Positions 35,280-45,583 of a DNA stretch of 64,000 bases are shown here, one piece after another. Numbering within the stretch: the stretch's first letter is position 1; each line of letters starts with the position of its first letter. Made by a program: the position numbers and the translations under genes. The stretch lies in assembly GCA_001508335.1 (NCBI GenBank), contig LGFX01000004.1, positions 139,654-203,653 of the forward strand, read 5' to 3'. Source of the DNA: a candidate division TA06 bacterium 32_111 (GTDB taxonomy: Bacteria; Hydrothermota; 32-111). The notes under the pieces are model-generated. The model saw nothing but the letters and a program-made list of their open reading frames with translations, searched no databases and had not been told where the DNA came from.

Positions 35280-35820
35280 TAAAAATAAATTGTTTTTCAT
35301 ACTTTTTGTTTTATTCTTATATATTTATCCTGACATAAGAATTTTTTATCCTGGAGGAGAGAATTTTCCTAAACCTTTCGATAATACTTTTGTTTTCAAA
35401 TCCTCTTCAAAATGCTCTCTTGTGATAAAAGATATAACACTTTTAAACTACCTTGGTGAAGATATTTTACTCGATCTAAAACCATTTATAAAGATTGATG
35501 TATCAGATAAAAATTTTGTTCTTTTAGATACATTTTCAACTATACCATTTAAAAGAAATTTTGTATGGTATATTGAAAGTTATGAAGATGGGATTATTAA
35601 AAGGAGCAACTTTCTTTTTTTCCATACCGGTGAAGGGAATTTTTTCTCTTCTGAAAATAATTTTTTTAATGAAAATGATTACCTTCATTTAATTTTTAAA
35701 TTTTTTGAACTTGCAGGGTACCATCCTACCGGTAGAGTATGGTTTAACGGTGTTGAGGTTGATGTGAAAGAGTTGGATCTTGGCAAAATAAAAGAGATAA
35801 GATGGAAAAGAAAAAGGTAA
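35272..35820 (+). CDS. Exported protein of unknown function
   Basis: 182 residues with an N-terminal hydrophobic signal (~6-20) and a mainly beta mature part. F-Y-P-G-G-E-N-F near the mature start recalls the P-N-G-G-E-like repeat openings of the giant protein, though the rest does not match. It overlaps neighbours by 8 and 19 nt. No family recognised. Likely part of an envelope operon with the FecR-like and barrel proteins. Confidence 0.65.
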   Translation: MNNKNKLFFILFVLFLYIYPDIRIFYPGGENFPKPFDNTFVFKSSSKCSLVIKDITLLNYLGEDILLDLKPFIKIDVSDKNFVLLDTFSTIPFKRNFVWYIESYEDGIIKRSNFLFFHTGEGNFFSSENNFFNENDYLHLIFKFFELAGYHPTGRVWFNGVEVDVKELDLGKIKEIRWKRKR

Positions 35821-36437
35821 TATTTTTTTTATTCTTAACTTTCGTCTTTCTCTTTCCAGAAGAAGTTGGAGTTATAAAAAATTCGAAAGGGAAAATTTTT
35901 CAGAATTATGGTGAGGAGAAAGAGCCACTTAAAAGGGGAGATATTGTTAAGGATAGTTTAAACATAGAAGTTGAAAAATTTTCTTTATTGGCAATATCTT
36001 TAATAGATGGTAAAAGTGAAGTATCAGTTTTTGGTGAAAGTGAATTTTCTTTAAACATTTTTAAACTTACGGAAGAAAACTTGTTTAGGTTGAATATAAG
36101 TTATGGTAACTTTTTGATAAAAAGTGATCAAAAAAATTTCCAGATAAAATTGTTTGACACTTTCATATTTTCTGATAGTTCTTCCTTTTTTGTAACTCTG
36201 AAAGATTCTGTTGCTAAAATTTCAATAATTTACTGTAATAAATTCGATGTGGAAAACCAGTTTGGAAAGGTAAGTGGAAAAGAAAATGACCAGATTATAC
36301 TTATTCAAGGTGAAAACCCATATAAGGTTGAAAAAAAAGAAGAATTCAAAAGTATAGAAAAAAGTAAAGAGGGTATTTTGGAAATAGAGTTTGAAGATTT
36401 TAGAAATGATACTATATATGTTAACATTGAAAAATAA
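35802..36437 (+). CDS. FecR-like exported protein
   Basis: 211 residues: signal peptide (~4-19), then a FecR-like beta domain (G-V-I-K-N-S-K-G-K-I, L-K-R-G-D-I-V, a S-Y-G-N-F strand) of a kind found in many secreted or periplasmic proteins. Last ~40 residues are charged. It overlaps the upstream gene by 19 nt and the downstream one by 20 nt. Family assignment rests on a weak pattern. Confidence 0.55.
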   Translation: MEKKKVIFFLFLTFVFLFPEEVGVIKNSKGKIFQNYGEEKEPLKRGDIVKDSLNIEVEKFSLLAISLIDGKSEVSVFGESEFSLNIFKLTEENLFRLNISYGNFLIKSDQKNFQIKLFDTFIFSDSSSFFVTLKDSVAKISIIYCNKFDVENQFGKVSGKENDQIILIQGENPYKVEKKEEFKSIEKSKEGILEIEFEDFRNDTIYVNIEK

Positions 36438-38436
36438 AAAAATTTTATCAACTTTTCTTATCTTTATTTTAAGTTTAAAAGTTCTCGCTGCTTTTAAGGT
36501 GGATTATTCAAAAATAGATGAACTTTATGAGAATGAAAATTTTACCATTTTTTTAATCATTAAGGAGGAACCTTACAGAATCGAAGATATTAACATAGTT
36601 ATCTCAGATTTTGAAAAAGATAAAAAGTTTAGAATGGACTTTGATGGGAAAAAGGCTTTCGTGACATTACCTTACGACTCATTGCCTGAAAAGGATTTTT
36701 ATTATTACTTTGAGATTATTACAAAGGACAAAAGTTTTGAGTATATTCCTCAAAAAGTTGAAGAAAGGATAAAAAATATCGTTAAGTTTATAAAAGATAA
36801 GAGGGAAAATAAAAAAGATATAATTTTAATTCTTCCAGAGAATGAAAAGAGTGTAGATTTAAAAAAGTTCGTTTTTTCTGTATATATACCTTCAGGAACA
36901 AAAAATGTTAAAATATTTATGGATGGAGAGGAGATAACATCGAAATGTTTGATGGGGGAAAAAATATTGTCCTATGCACCTGAAAAATTTTTAAAACCTT
37001 CAAGGTACAGATTCGATATAATCAAAGATCAAAAACTTTTAAAAACCTACTATTTCAACATTTCGAACAGAGATTTTTTGGGCAACCTTTTCAATGGTAC
37101 TATAGATTACAATGGTAGATATGAAAAGAGGTCAAATTCAAATTTTTTTAATTCTTACTCAATTTCTTTTTATGGGAATATTGGTAGATTCTTTTACAAT
37201 TTTTCTACTTATAATAACTTTTTTTTCAGTGAAAATCTTTTGAAAAATCAAAAGTTATATTTACATTTTAATTATGTGAAGTTTGATTTAAACATTTTTG
37301 ATCTTCTGTTTTACGATGATCTCTCCTATTATAAAATCATTCCCATAAAGGGAGTGAACTTCTCATTCAGAGATTCTTCAGGTTCTTTCTCAAACATTTC
37401 AGGGGAAATAAAGGGGAAAAATATTTCTCTTTCAAGAACCTCTTTTTATAAAAAAATAAACTTTTATGATTTGAAATTGGAGAATCTTTTATATAGAGAT
37501 TCTATTTTTTATATTAATTTTAAGTCCAGTAACACTCTTAATTTTTTTGATAGAAAATTGAAATTTTCATACAGTGTATCATCTCCATTCTTTTCACAAC
37601 CGGCAACAAATATTAACATTTTTTATAATTTTAGAAATTATACGAACAAATTTGAAACCAGTATCGATCTTAAAAAATATTCTTCCAATTTTTATATTTT
37701 AAAAAAAACATTATCTGAAACTCCATTTTTTTATGATAGGTATGATAGAATTTATCTAAAAAATAACTTTCTCATAAAAAATGATCTTATAGTAACCGGT
37801 GATCTAACTTTTGAAAATAAAGATCAAAATAATCATCTTTTTAAATTTAAGGGGAGTAACGTATTTTGTAATATAAATTTCCTTTACAAAAAGAAAGATC
37901 TTCCATACCTTTATTTTAAAATTTATACTATTTCATATCCGCAGGAAAGTTCAACCAATAAAAATTCTATATTTAAACTATCCATAGGGACTTCATATGG
38001 GACAGTTCTGAACGATTTTGATTTTTATGGTAAATTTTTTATTGAGCAGACCAACTACAAATTTTTTGAAGGTGAAAAAAAACTTTCTACAGGTTACAAT
38101 CTTTTTGTTTCACTTATATATAGAAGTTTTACAAAAACTTCTTTCACTTTAAATTCTCTTATAGATGAAGGTGAAATAGAAAGGATAATTTTTGAAAGGT
38201 ACAGTTTCAGTTTTGAATTTATAAATATACCAAAAAATTTTACTACAGGACTTCTTACACACTTTTTGCTTAAACAGGATTTCTCTGGATTCAAAAAGGT
38301 TGATTTGATTTTAACTCCAGAAATTAAATTTAATTTTAAAAATGTTGGTTTTAGTTTTTATCCAGCATTTTTGTTTAATTTTTTGACAACCAAAGGTTAC
38401 TCTGACCTATCTTTTAACTGTTCGATAGATTTTTAA
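36418..38436 (+). CDS. Probable outer-membrane beta-barrel protein
   Basis: 672 residues from ATG 36418. ATG 36406 and TTG 36427 are alternatives and none has a clear ribosome binding site. A signal peptide ends near A-A-F. Residues ~30-220 look like Ig-like periplasmic modules; the remainder alternates hydrophobic and polar residues with many aromatic girdle residues, and the last residue is Phe, both usual for outer-membrane barrels. It ends the operon begun by the giant repeat protein. Possible roles are an anchor or translocon for those surface proteins, an inference only. Confidence 0.65.
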   Translation: MLTLKNKKILSTFLIFILSLKVLAAFKVDYSKIDELYENENFTIFLIIKEEPYRIEDINIVISDFEKDKKFRMDFDGKKAFVTLPYDSLPEKDFYYYFEIITKDKSFEYIPQKVEERIKNIVKFIKDKRENKKDIILILPENEKSVDLKKFVFSVYIPSGTKNVKIFMDGEEITSKCLMGEKILSYAPEKFLKPSRYRFDIIKDQKLLKTYYFNISNRDFLGNLFNGTIDYNGRYEKRSNSNFFNSYSISFYGNIGRFFYNFSTYNNFFFSENLLKNQKLYLHFNYVKFDLNIFDLLFYDDLSYYKIIPIKGVNFSFRDSSGSFSNISGEIKGKNISLSRTSFYKKINFYDLKLENLLYRDSIFYINFKSSNTLNFFDRKLKFSYSVSSPFFSQPATNINIFYNFRNYTNKFETSIDLKKYSSNFYILKKTLSETPFFYDRYDRIYLKNNFLIKNDLIVTGDLTFENKDQNNHLFKFKGSNVFCNINFLYKKKDLPYLYFKIYTISYPQESSTNKNSIFKLSIGTSYGTVLNDFDFYGKFFIEQTNYKFFEGEKKLSTGYNLFVSLIYRSFTKTSFTLNSLIDEGEIERIIFERYSFSFEFINIPKNFTTGLLTHFLLKQDFSGFKKVDLILTPEIKFNFKNVGFSFYPAFLFNFLTTKGYSDLSFNCSIDF

Positions 38437-38443
38437 TGTTGTA

Positions 38444-38471
38444 TTGACTTATATTAAAATTATGTTAAGAT
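38444..38471 (+). promoter_or_regulatory. Promoter of the chemoreceptor gene
   Basis: TTGACT (38444-38449), 16-bp spacer, TAAGAT (38466-38471). Predicted start is ~6 nt before the ATG at 38484, with no Shine-Dalgarno in between. Confidence 0.55.
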
Positions 38472-38483
38472 AAAATACAAAGT

Positions 38484-40217
38484 ATGAAAAAGTTGTTAAA
38501 CATTTTCACCCTTTCGACAAATCTTCCGGCATTGATAATAGGTGTCCCATTACTTGTTATAATGGTTCCTCAGTCTGTTGATTTCACACAGGAGCAAAGG
38601 AATATTATAATTTATTTAGGAAGTATTTTGGGTTTGTTACTTGCGATAGAATATGAGATAGTTCAAAGGATAAGGTATAGGTTAACTGTAAACAATGAAC
38701 TTATAGAAAAAAGAGAATTTAAAGAGTATATTTTCATGATAAATTCTCCATTGGCATCAGCTTTTCATATGTTCTTACATTTTTTATCAGGTTCCATAAT
38801 AATTGCTGTTATTTTATTTTTTACAGGTTCTCCAACAAAATCTATAATTATAGGCTTAACCGATGGAGTTTTGATCGCTATATTTATGGGACTTGTAAAC
38901 ATGCAACTATCGATAATGGTTTTCTCAAAAAAACTATCAGAGTACAAAATTTCACCTGAGGATTTTGAAAGTATAAAAAAATACTTAAAAAGGATACCTT
39001 TAGGTTTAAGGTTTTTCATTACAGTAAACTTCCTTCTAATTTTTATAGTTTTTATAAGTTTTGTTGTAAAGCATAATATCCTTCTTTATTTTATTCTTCT
39101 TGTTTTGAGTTTTATACTTTCATGGATATTTTTACTTACTATAGTTCAACCAATAAAGAGTGTCAAAGATTCTATAAAAAAACTCTTTTCCGAATCCGAA
39201 GAAAGTTATGTTGGAGAGAATATTTCGCTCTATGTCAACGATGAGATAGGTGATCTTGTGATTGAACTCAACAAGAGTTTGAAAAGGTATGAAAAATTCA
39301 TAGAATCACTTTTGAATATGGCTGATGAGCTCTCTACTATAACAAGCCAACTTGCTGCAACTGGGGAGGAGATAACCGCTTCCTCACAGGAGATTTCATC
39401 AACTGTTCAGGAAATAGCACATGACATGGAAGAACAATCCAACAATACCAAAATTGCTAAAAATGATGCATTGAAAATTAAGACTTTATCTGAAAGTGTT
39501 TCTTCCAAGATAAATATGGCACAGACCGCATCCAAAAAAGCAAACGATGCTACCACACTTGGACTGGATAAGGTTGATAAAACCATGACGAATTTTGATT
39601 TCATCGTGCTAAATGTCAACAAGGCTCTTGAAAAGATAGAGTTTTTACAGAACCGTTCTGAACAAATCAACGAGATTGTTGAAATTATAACAAAAATTTC
39701 GGAACAGACAGACCTGCTCGCTTTAAATGCTGCTATAGAAGCTGCAAGGGTAGGAGAGTATGGGAAAGGTTTTGCTGTTGTTGCTGAAGAGATAAGGGAT
39801 CTTGCTGAGCAATCTGCAAGTTCAACAGAAAGGATATCACACCTTATAGATGAGATTAAAGATGACATAAAAATGACGGCTGAACTTATTAAAAACCAGC
39901 ATAACAATGTTTCTGAAGGTAAAAAACTTATGGATGACACCAAGAATGAATTTCAGCAGATATCGAAAGCTATAACTTTGACAGTTAACATGATAAAAGA
40001 GATTTACTATTCCTCTGAAGAGCAGATGGACCTTATCAACAAATATATTGAAAAGATTTCAAACATTGCAGAACTCTCTGAAAAAACTTCCGCCAATACT
40101 GAAGAGATAGCTGCATCCATACAACAACAAACAGCCTCAATGGAAGAGATCCTATCAAATGTGCAGGAAGTTGATAACAAAGCGTCCATATTAAAAAGTT
40201 ATAAAAATAAAAAATAA
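38484..40217 (+). CDS. Methyl-accepting chemotaxis protein with membrane-embedded sensor region
   Basis: 577 residues. Six hydrophobic helices (roughly 14-31, 40-57, 94-116, 120-143, 178-200 and 204-225) occupy the N-terminus, with only short loops, so there is no periplasmic ligand domain. A HAMP-like linker ([14 protein letters not shown]) follows. The signalling tip is canonical: [16 protein letters not shown], then [10 protein letters not shown]. It should control CheA and sense a membrane or cytoplasmic cue. No other chemotaxis gene is in the window. It probably uses a near-leaderless mRNA. Confidence 0.92.
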   Translation: MKKLLNIFTLSTNLPALIIGVPLLVIMVPQSVDFTQEQRNIIIYLGSILGLLLAIEYEIVQRIRYRLTVNNELIEKREFKEYIFMINSPLASAFHMFLHFLSGSIIIAVILFFTGSPTKSIIIGLTDGVLIAIFMGLVNMQLSIMVFSKKLSEYKISPEDFESIKKYLKRIPLGLRFFITVNFLLIFIVFISFVVKHNILLYFILLVLSFILSWIFLLTIVQPIKSVKDSIKKLFSESEESYVGENISLYVNDEIGDLVIELNKSLKRYEKFIESLLNMADELSTITSQLAATGEEITASSQEISSTVQEIAHDMEEQSNNTKIAKNDALKIKTLSESVSSKINMAQTASKKANDATTLGLDKVDKTMTNFDFIVLNVNKALEKIEFLQNRSEQINEIVEIITKISEQTDLLALNAAIEAARVGEYGKGFAVVAEEIRDLAEQSASSTERISHLIDEIKDDIKMTAELIKNQHNNVSEGKKLMDDTKNEFQQISKAITLTVNMIKEIYYSSEEQMDLINKYIEKISNIAELSEKTSANTEEIAASIQQQTASMEEILSNVQEVDNKASILKSYKNKK

Positions 40218-40220
40218 GTA

Positions 40221-40248
40221 TTGACTTTATTAAAAAAAGATCTATAAT
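40221..40248 (+). promoter_or_regulatory. Promoter of rho-rpmE
   Basis: TTGACT (40221-40226), 16-bp spacer, TATAAT (40243-40248), the best -10 match in the window. It leaves a ~27-nt leader containing a weak AAGAAG site. Confidence 0.75.
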
Positions 40249-40281
40249 ATCTGTTCATTTAACCCCTAAAAAGAAGAGTCT

Positions 40282-41529
40282 ATGAAAATTGATGATTTAA
40301 AAAAGAAAACTTTTAACGAATTGATCGAACTTGCTAAAAGTTTTGAAATCGATAATTTGAGTACACTGAAAAAGCAGGAACTCATTTTCAAAATACTTGA
40401 AAAACAGTCAAAATTGAATGGAAACATTTATGGAGAGGGAGTTTTAGAGATATCCTCTGAAGGGTTTGGATTCTTAAGACAACCGGAATACTCTTACACC
40501 CCTGGTCCTATGGACATCTATGTTTCTCCTTCACAGATAAAAAAGTTTGGACTTGAAACTGGAGACACTATATATGGTCAGATCAGACCCCCAAAAGATA
40601 GTGATAAGTATTTTGCTCTTTTGAAAATAGAAACAATTAACTATGTTCCCTATGAAGAGTCAAGGAAAAGGATACTTTTCGATAATCTAACTCCACTCTA
40701 TCCTGATGAAAAGATAAATCTTGAAACAAAAAATAACGATCTATCACTCAGAGTTATAAATTTATTAACACCTATTGGAAAAGGACAGAGATCTTTGATT
40801 GTATCTCCTCCAAGAGCTGGAAAAACTATAATACTTCAAAAAATTGCAAATGCAATTTCAGAGAACCATCCGGAAATAAAACTCATAGTTTTACTTATAG
40901 ATGAAAGGCCTGAAGAGGTTACAGATATGGAAAGATCCGTAAAAGGTGAGGTAATATCTTCAACATTCGATGAACCAGCTGATAGACATGTTCAAGTTGC
41001 TCAGATAGTTATTGAAAGAGCAAAAAGGTTGGTTGAACAGAAATATGATGTTGTGATACTTCTTGACTCTATAACAAGGCTTGCAAGGGCATACAATGTT
41101 GTTACTCCGCATAGTGGAAGAACCCTTTCAGGTGGTGTTGATTCTAACGCTTTACATAAACCCAAAAGGTTTTTTGGTGCAGCAAGGAATATTGAAAATG
41201 GTGGAAGTTTGACTATAATTGCAACGGCTCTTATAGAAACAGGTTCAAGGATGGATGAAGTAATTTTTGAAGAGTTTAAAGGAACTGGAAATATGGAACT
41301 GGTTCTTGATAGAAAGTTGGCTGATAGAAGGATATTCCCAGCGATAGATGTTAACAAATCTGGAACAAGAAAAGAGAATCTTTTGTTAACAGAGTTTGAA
41401 CTTTCGAGAGTATGGGTTTTAAGAAAACTTTTAAGTGAGATGAATCCAGTTGAAGCTATGGAGTTTCTTACAAATAGAATGTCTTCAACAAAAAACAATC
41501 AGGAATTTTTAAAAGTGATGACAGAATAG
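40282..41529 (+). CDS. rho: Transcription termination factor Rho
   Basis: 415 residues, the usual core length. N-terminal Rho-N helical module, then an S1-like RNA-binding fold ([23 protein letters not shown]), then the RecA-like ATPase with Walker [19 protein letters not shown] and [10 protein letters not shown] motifs. It unwinds RNA to end transcription, which may matter for a genome where few intrinsic terminators are seen. It shares a transcript with rpmE. Confidence 0.98.
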   Translation: MKIDDLKKKTFNELIELAKSFEIDNLSTLKKQELIFKILEKQSKLNGNIYGEGVLEISSEGFGFLRQPEYSYTPGPMDIYVSPSQIKKFGLETGDTIYGQIRPPKDSDKYFALLKIETINYVPYEESRKRILFDNLTPLYPDEKINLETKNNDLSLRVINLLTPIGKGQRSLIVSPPRAGKTIILQKIANAISENHPEIKLIVLLIDERPEEVTDMERSVKGEVISSTFDEPADRHVQVAQIVIERAKRLVEQKYDVVILLDSITRLARAYNVVTPHSGRTLSGGVDSNALHKPKRFFGAARNIENGGSLTIIATALIETGSRMDEVIFEEFKGTGNMELVLDRKLADRRIFPAIDVNKSGTRKENLLLTEFELSRVWVLRKLLSEMNPVEAMEFLTNRMSSTKNNQEFLKVMTE

Positions 41530-41537
41530 GAGGAAGA

Positions 41538-41753
41538 ATGAAAAAAGGAATACATCCAGAATATTTTGATGCAACGATACAGTGTGCTTGCGGTAACCAA
41601 ATAAAAACCAAAGCAACGAAAAAATTGATAAAAGTTGAAATATGTTCAAAATGTCACCCCTTCTTTACCGGAAAGCAAAAGTTTGTTGATACTGCAGGAA
41701 GAGTTGATAAATATATGAAAAAATTTGGAAAAACTACTAAAAAAGAAAAATAG
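41538..41753 (+). CDS. rpmE: 50S ribosomal protein L31, zinc-binding form
   Basis: 71 residues with the zinc ligands C16, C18, C36 and C39 and the K-K-G-I-H-P start typical of L31. AGGAGGA precedes the ATG. The rho-rpmE pairing is common in bacteria. The stop abuts the convergent cyclase-like gene with no intergenic base. Confidence 0.97.
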   Translation: MKKGIHPEYFDATIQCACGNQIKTKATKKLIKVEICSKCHPFFTGKQKFVDTAGRVDKYMKKFGKTTKKEK

Positions 41754-44312
41754 TTACATCTCAACTTGATATAACAATTTTATCTCTTCATCGTTGTAGA
41801 AAATTTTTCCATTGTCATCTATATATAAACTCTCTATTTCTATGTCTGTATCCACTATCTGGTCCTTTTTTCTCTTTAAAGGATAATAGATCCCGTAGAA
41901 TTTAATTTTAAAATTCTCTACTATGAAACTTTTTTCAAAATCCAAAATATTTTCTAAATAATTTTCGCTTATTTTAAAATTCTTCCAGTTGTTGATTTCA
42001 ATATAATTTGAATTGATTATAGCGGAAAACAATGTTGGATGATCGATCAGAATAATTGAAGAGGATGGGTCTTTGCCGCCTGAAAAGATCTTCGCTTCGT
42101 TTATTGTTATTCCATATATATCGATATCACCGAAAGCGTTTATAGAAATGTTAACATCCCTGTTAACTATTCCACTTGCTATACCTACCCCAACCCTGAA
42201 AAGTGCTTTAAATTCTGGAGGAAGAAGAGCATACTCTATTCCCTCATGAATAAGTTTCTTTTCCTGAACATCAAAAAACCATTCACGATAGTTTATATAG
42301 TTATCCTTTATGAACTTTTCAGCACTCTCAACAAGTTTTAGTGAACATTTTAAGGATTCAATCGAAGAAGTTGTGGATTCCTTGATTATGATGTCAGAAC
42401 CTGTTGCGATAGAATGTCTTATGAGGATATTTTTGGATGAAACCGATTCTTTAAAAAGTGTTCTGTATATCTCTTTAGAGTTTGAACAGAATATAGCAAT
42501 TCCACCATCACCTGTCTCTTTTAAAGGTAAACCGAAATTGTTTTTAACCGCACTGTTTATTAGATGTTGAAATTTTTTCATTATGTATTTTTGTTTTTCT
42601 GCGTTGTTCAACTTTGAACTCATATAACTTGAACCTCTTATATCGTAAACTAAAACACTTACTACTTTTGAATAGTTCTTTTTCAAAATATTTTTTAATT
42701 GTTCAACATCTATGTTTAAAAATTTCTCTGATGGTATTTTTTCTCCATTTGATATGTATACAACTTTATTGAAAGGTAGGAGGTTTACAGAAAGGTTAAA
42801 ATTTAAAAGTTCTTTTTTTGCTTCATCTTTTGAGAGTTCAATGTTATGGATTATAAACGAATCGAGGAGTATTGAGATGATTAATTTATCAATTAGGTTT
42901 TCTATTATTTTTAAAAACTTTTTTTGTAAAAGTTCAAAGTTAAATTTTTTCTGAAATTTGGATTCGACAAAAAATTCTGATATAAAGTTAATTTCCTTCT
43001 TAACTATACCAGTCTTTTGTTCAGAGTATTCTTTTTTTAAATTTTCAAAAGAGTTTTTTACAACTTTCAAAATTTGAGGTTTGAACCTTTCAAAAAAATT
43101 TTCGAAATTTTTGGAGTAGTTAAAATATATTAAAATTGAAAGGATGAGATCATTTTTATCTAAAGAGCCTTCATTCTTTAAAATTTCAATGTACTGATCG
43201 TAAGAGAGGACTCTCAGGTTTTCATTTTTTGTCATCCTTTTTTGAAAATTTTTCCATCTTTCTGAAAGTTTGTTAGCCTGCAAAATGTTTGCCATGACAC
43301 TTCTGTTGAAATCTATAATAAAACTGTTTATTTTATTTGTTACTGTTGGATTTACAGGATATTTTATGGAGTCTATGGTTTCCTTTTTAATGTTTGTTGA
43401 AAAATTGTTCAAAGAGTCGACCATATCATTTTTTATCTGATCGAGTTGTTTCTCAAGGTCGTTTTTTTCTTTCAAAAGAAATTCTTTTGTTTGTTTAGAT
43501 TTTTTTATAATGGATTTTAAAATTATCTCTTTTAACTCATCCCTTAAAAAAGGAAGGTAGATTGCATTTTCTGGTTTAAGGATATCGTCGATTGACCATA
43601 TTGTTCTGTTTTCATAATAATCTATAATTTCAATTTCTCTTTCGAGACTTTCAGCGGTATTGAACATTTTGAGTAAACTTAGAAAGGTGTTTAAGGAAAA
43701 TTCATATTCGTTAAAAAATAATTCTCTGTCAAGTTCAAGTTCTTTATTGAGCAAAGAGTTTTTTGTAAATCTTAAGTTATCGAATATTCTTGTCTGAAAT
43801 TCCCTGTTGAAAATATTTGTTGAATAGAGTTCATTTCTAACATCTTTTAAAATCTCTCTGATTCCAATTAATTTTTTTTCAAAAAAGTTTTCATTCTTTT
43901 CGAGGTTATCCTTATGGGTATTAAAAACATGGAAGAAGATTTTCAAGATAACGAGTTCAAAAAGAAGTGCAAAGTTTTGATTGATCTCAACAATGTTTTT
44001 ATAAAAATTCTTCAACTGTGAAGTGATTTCGTTTTTATCCACAGAGTCAAGTAAATACAATTTTAACAAAGATTCCAAAAGTTCAAACTGTTCTGCTGGG
44101 ATATAGACGAAAACTTTTCCGTTCTGAAAGTTATCTATAAAGATCTGTAGTTGTGAAAGGTTTATATTTTTATTCTTTAAAAATACTAAAAGTCTTTCAA
44201 TATTTTGTCTATATTTCTCCTTTTCACTTAAACTTTCATCAATGTTTGTTAAAAACTTTGATTGGTTTAATATTGTTAAAAATAGATCTCTATAATCTAT
44301 TTTTATACCCAT
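41754..44312 (-). CDS. Long helical protein with C-terminal class III cyclase-like domain
   Basis: 852 residues. The first ~540 are mostly charged helices with coiled-coil segments. Residues ~550-745 resemble a class III nucleotidyl cyclase: the first metal Asp in V-Y-D-I-R-G-S-S (~557), the second in E-T-G-D-G-G (~602), an insertion of ~80 residues, then V-G-V-G-I-A-S-G and G-I-T-I-N-E-A-K. The Asn of the usual V-N-x-A-A-R-L motif is kept but the transition-state Arg is replaced by Ile, so activity is doubtful. No membrane segment. AGGAG precedes the ATG, 2 nt from pyrC. It may be an active cyclase with altered chemistry or a nucleotide sensor. Confidence 0.6.
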   Translation of the reverse strand: MGIKIDYRDLFLTILNQSKFLTNIDESLSEKEKYRQNIERLLVFLKNKNINLSQLQIFIDNFQNGKVFVYIPAEQFELLESLLKLYLLDSVDKNEITSQLKNFYKNIVEINQNFALLFELVILKIFFHVFNTHKDNLEKNENFFEKKLIGIREILKDVRNELYSTNIFNREFQTRIFDNLRFTKNSLLNKELELDRELFFNEYEFSLNTFLSLLKMFNTAESLEREIEIIDYYENRTIWSIDDILKPENAIYLPFLRDELKEIILKSIIKKSKQTKEFLLKEKNDLEKQLDQIKNDMVDSLNNFSTNIKKETIDSIKYPVNPTVTNKINSFIIDFNRSVMANILQANKLSERWKNFQKRMTKNENLRVLSYDQYIEILKNEGSLDKNDLILSILIYFNYSKNFENFFERFKPQILKVVKNSFENLKKEYSEQKTGIVKKEINFISEFFVESKFQKKFNFELLQKKFLKIIENLIDKLIISILLDSFIIHNIELSKDEAKKELLNFNLSVNLLPFNKVVYISNGEKIPSEKFLNIDVEQLKNILKKNYSKVVSVLVYDIRGSSYMSSKLNNAEKQKYIMKKFQHLINSAVKNNFGLPLKETGDGGIAIFCSNSKEIYRTLFKESVSSKNILIRHSIATGSDIIIKESTTSSIESLKCSLKLVESAEKFIKDNYINYREWFFDVQEKKLIHEGIEYALLPPEFKALFRVGVGIASGIVNRDVNISINAFGDIDIYGITINEAKIFSGGKDPSSSIILIDHPTLFSAIINSNYIEINNWKNFKISENYLENILDFEKSFIVENFKIKFYGIYYPLKRKKDQIVDTDIEIESLYIDDNGKIFYNDEEIKLLYQVEM

Positions 44313-44314
44313 TA

Positions 44315-45583
44315 TTAATCTCTCCTAAAAACTATTCTACCTTTTAGTATTGTCATATCTATACTTCCAAAGAGTTTTTTATTGAAAAATGGTGTATTTA
44401 TCGATTTTGATTTTATAAACTTTCTGTCTACATTCACCTCTTTTTCAAGGTCAACCACTACAAGGTTTGCTAAATTTCCTGTCTTTATATACCTTTCATC
44501 TATATTCAGGATTTTTGCTGGGTTATAGGATAGAAGTTTTACTAGAGTTTTTATATCCGTTTTGTTCTTTAAAACGAGGTTTGTATATAATGATGGGAAA
44601 GATGTTTCAAAACCTATTATTCCGAAAGGTGCATATATGAATTCTACCTCTTTTTCATAAATTTGATGAGGTGCATGATCTGTTGCTATAGCATCTATAG
44701 ATCCATCATTGATGCCTTTTACCAAAGAGTCTACATCCCTTTTTGATTTAAGAGGTGGTTTTACCTTTAAGTTCGTATCATAGTTAAAATGTACACTTTC
44801 GTCAAAGATTAGATGGTGGGGGGTTACCTCACAAGTTATTTTTTGATTTTTTTTCTTAAAATCTTTTATTAGAGATAGAGTGTCTTTTGTAGAAATGTGA
44901 GCAATATGTAGAGCAGTTTTAAGATATGTAGCTATCCTTAAATTTCTGTAAACAGTTATATCCTCTTCTATAAAAGGTATTCCTGAAAGACCTGTTTTTA
45001 TAGAGACATCTGATTCATTTATCTGTCCACCTTCTGATAGATTTCTATCCTCACAATGGACGGAGATGAAAGAATCGAATCTTGAGATGTACCTTAAAGC
45101 GTTAAGAAAAACTCTTGAATTCTTTGTTCCGATTCCATCATCTGAGAAACCCTTAGCTCCAGCCTTTAGCATATCGTACATTTCAGTTATTTCTACAGAT
45201 TCCATATTTTTTGTTAGAGCGCCGAGAGGAAAAATCTCTATTCTTCCAAATTCAAGTTCTCTCTTTTTTAAATAGGTTACAGATTGTGGGTTGTCTATAG
45301 GTGGTTTTGTGTTTGGCATTATCACTATAGAAGTGTATCCTCCACTTAAAGCTGCTTCACAGCCTGTGAACAGATCTTCTTTGAACTCTTCTCCTGGTTC
45401 CCTCAGGTGAGAATGTAGGTCAACAAAGGAAGGTAGAAGGTATTTCCCTTTTAAATCTATACCTTTATCTTTTGAACTGTTTTCGATCGATGTTATTACT
45501 CCATTCTTTATGATAACAGTTTTATTTTTTTCTATTTTATCAAAATTCACTATATTGCAATTTTTTAAAATGAGACTATTCAT
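44315..45583 (-). CDS. pyrC: Dihydroorotase
   Basis: 422 residues, class I amidohydrolase barrel. Metal site H-S-H-L-R-E-P-G, V-H-C-E-D, A-H-I-S-T and the A-T-D-H-A-P-H motif are all present. It cyclises carbamoyl-aspartate to dihydroorotate, the third step of UMP synthesis. Start ATG with GGAGG upstream; it overlaps pyrB by 8 nt. pyrD, pyrE and pyrF are not in this window. Confidence 0.95.
   Translation of the reverse strand: MNSLILKNCNIVNFDKIEKNKTVIIKNGVITSIENSSKDKGIDLKGKYLLPSFVDLHSHLREPGEEFKEDLFTGCEAALSGGYTSIVIMPNTKPPIDNPQSVTYLKKRELEFGRIEIFPLGALTKNMESVEITEMYDMLKAGAKGFSDDGIGTKNSRVFLNALRYISRFDSFISVHCEDRNLSEGGQINESDVSIKTGLSGIPFIEEDITVYRNLRIATYLKTALHIAHISTKDTLSLIKDFKKKNQKITCEVTPHHLIFDESVHFNYDTNLKVKPPLKSKRDVDSLVKGINDGSIDAIATDHAPHQIYEKEVEFIYAPFGIIGFETSFPSLYTNLVLKNKTDIKTLVKLLSYNPAKILNIDERYIKTGNLANLVVVDLEKEVNVDRKFIKSKSINTPFFNKKLFGSIDMTILKGRIVFRRD

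Noticed and set aside
41745-41760. A terminator between rpmE and the convergent cyclase-like gene
   Set aside because: The two stop codons abut with no hairpin; termination here may depend on Rho or read-through.
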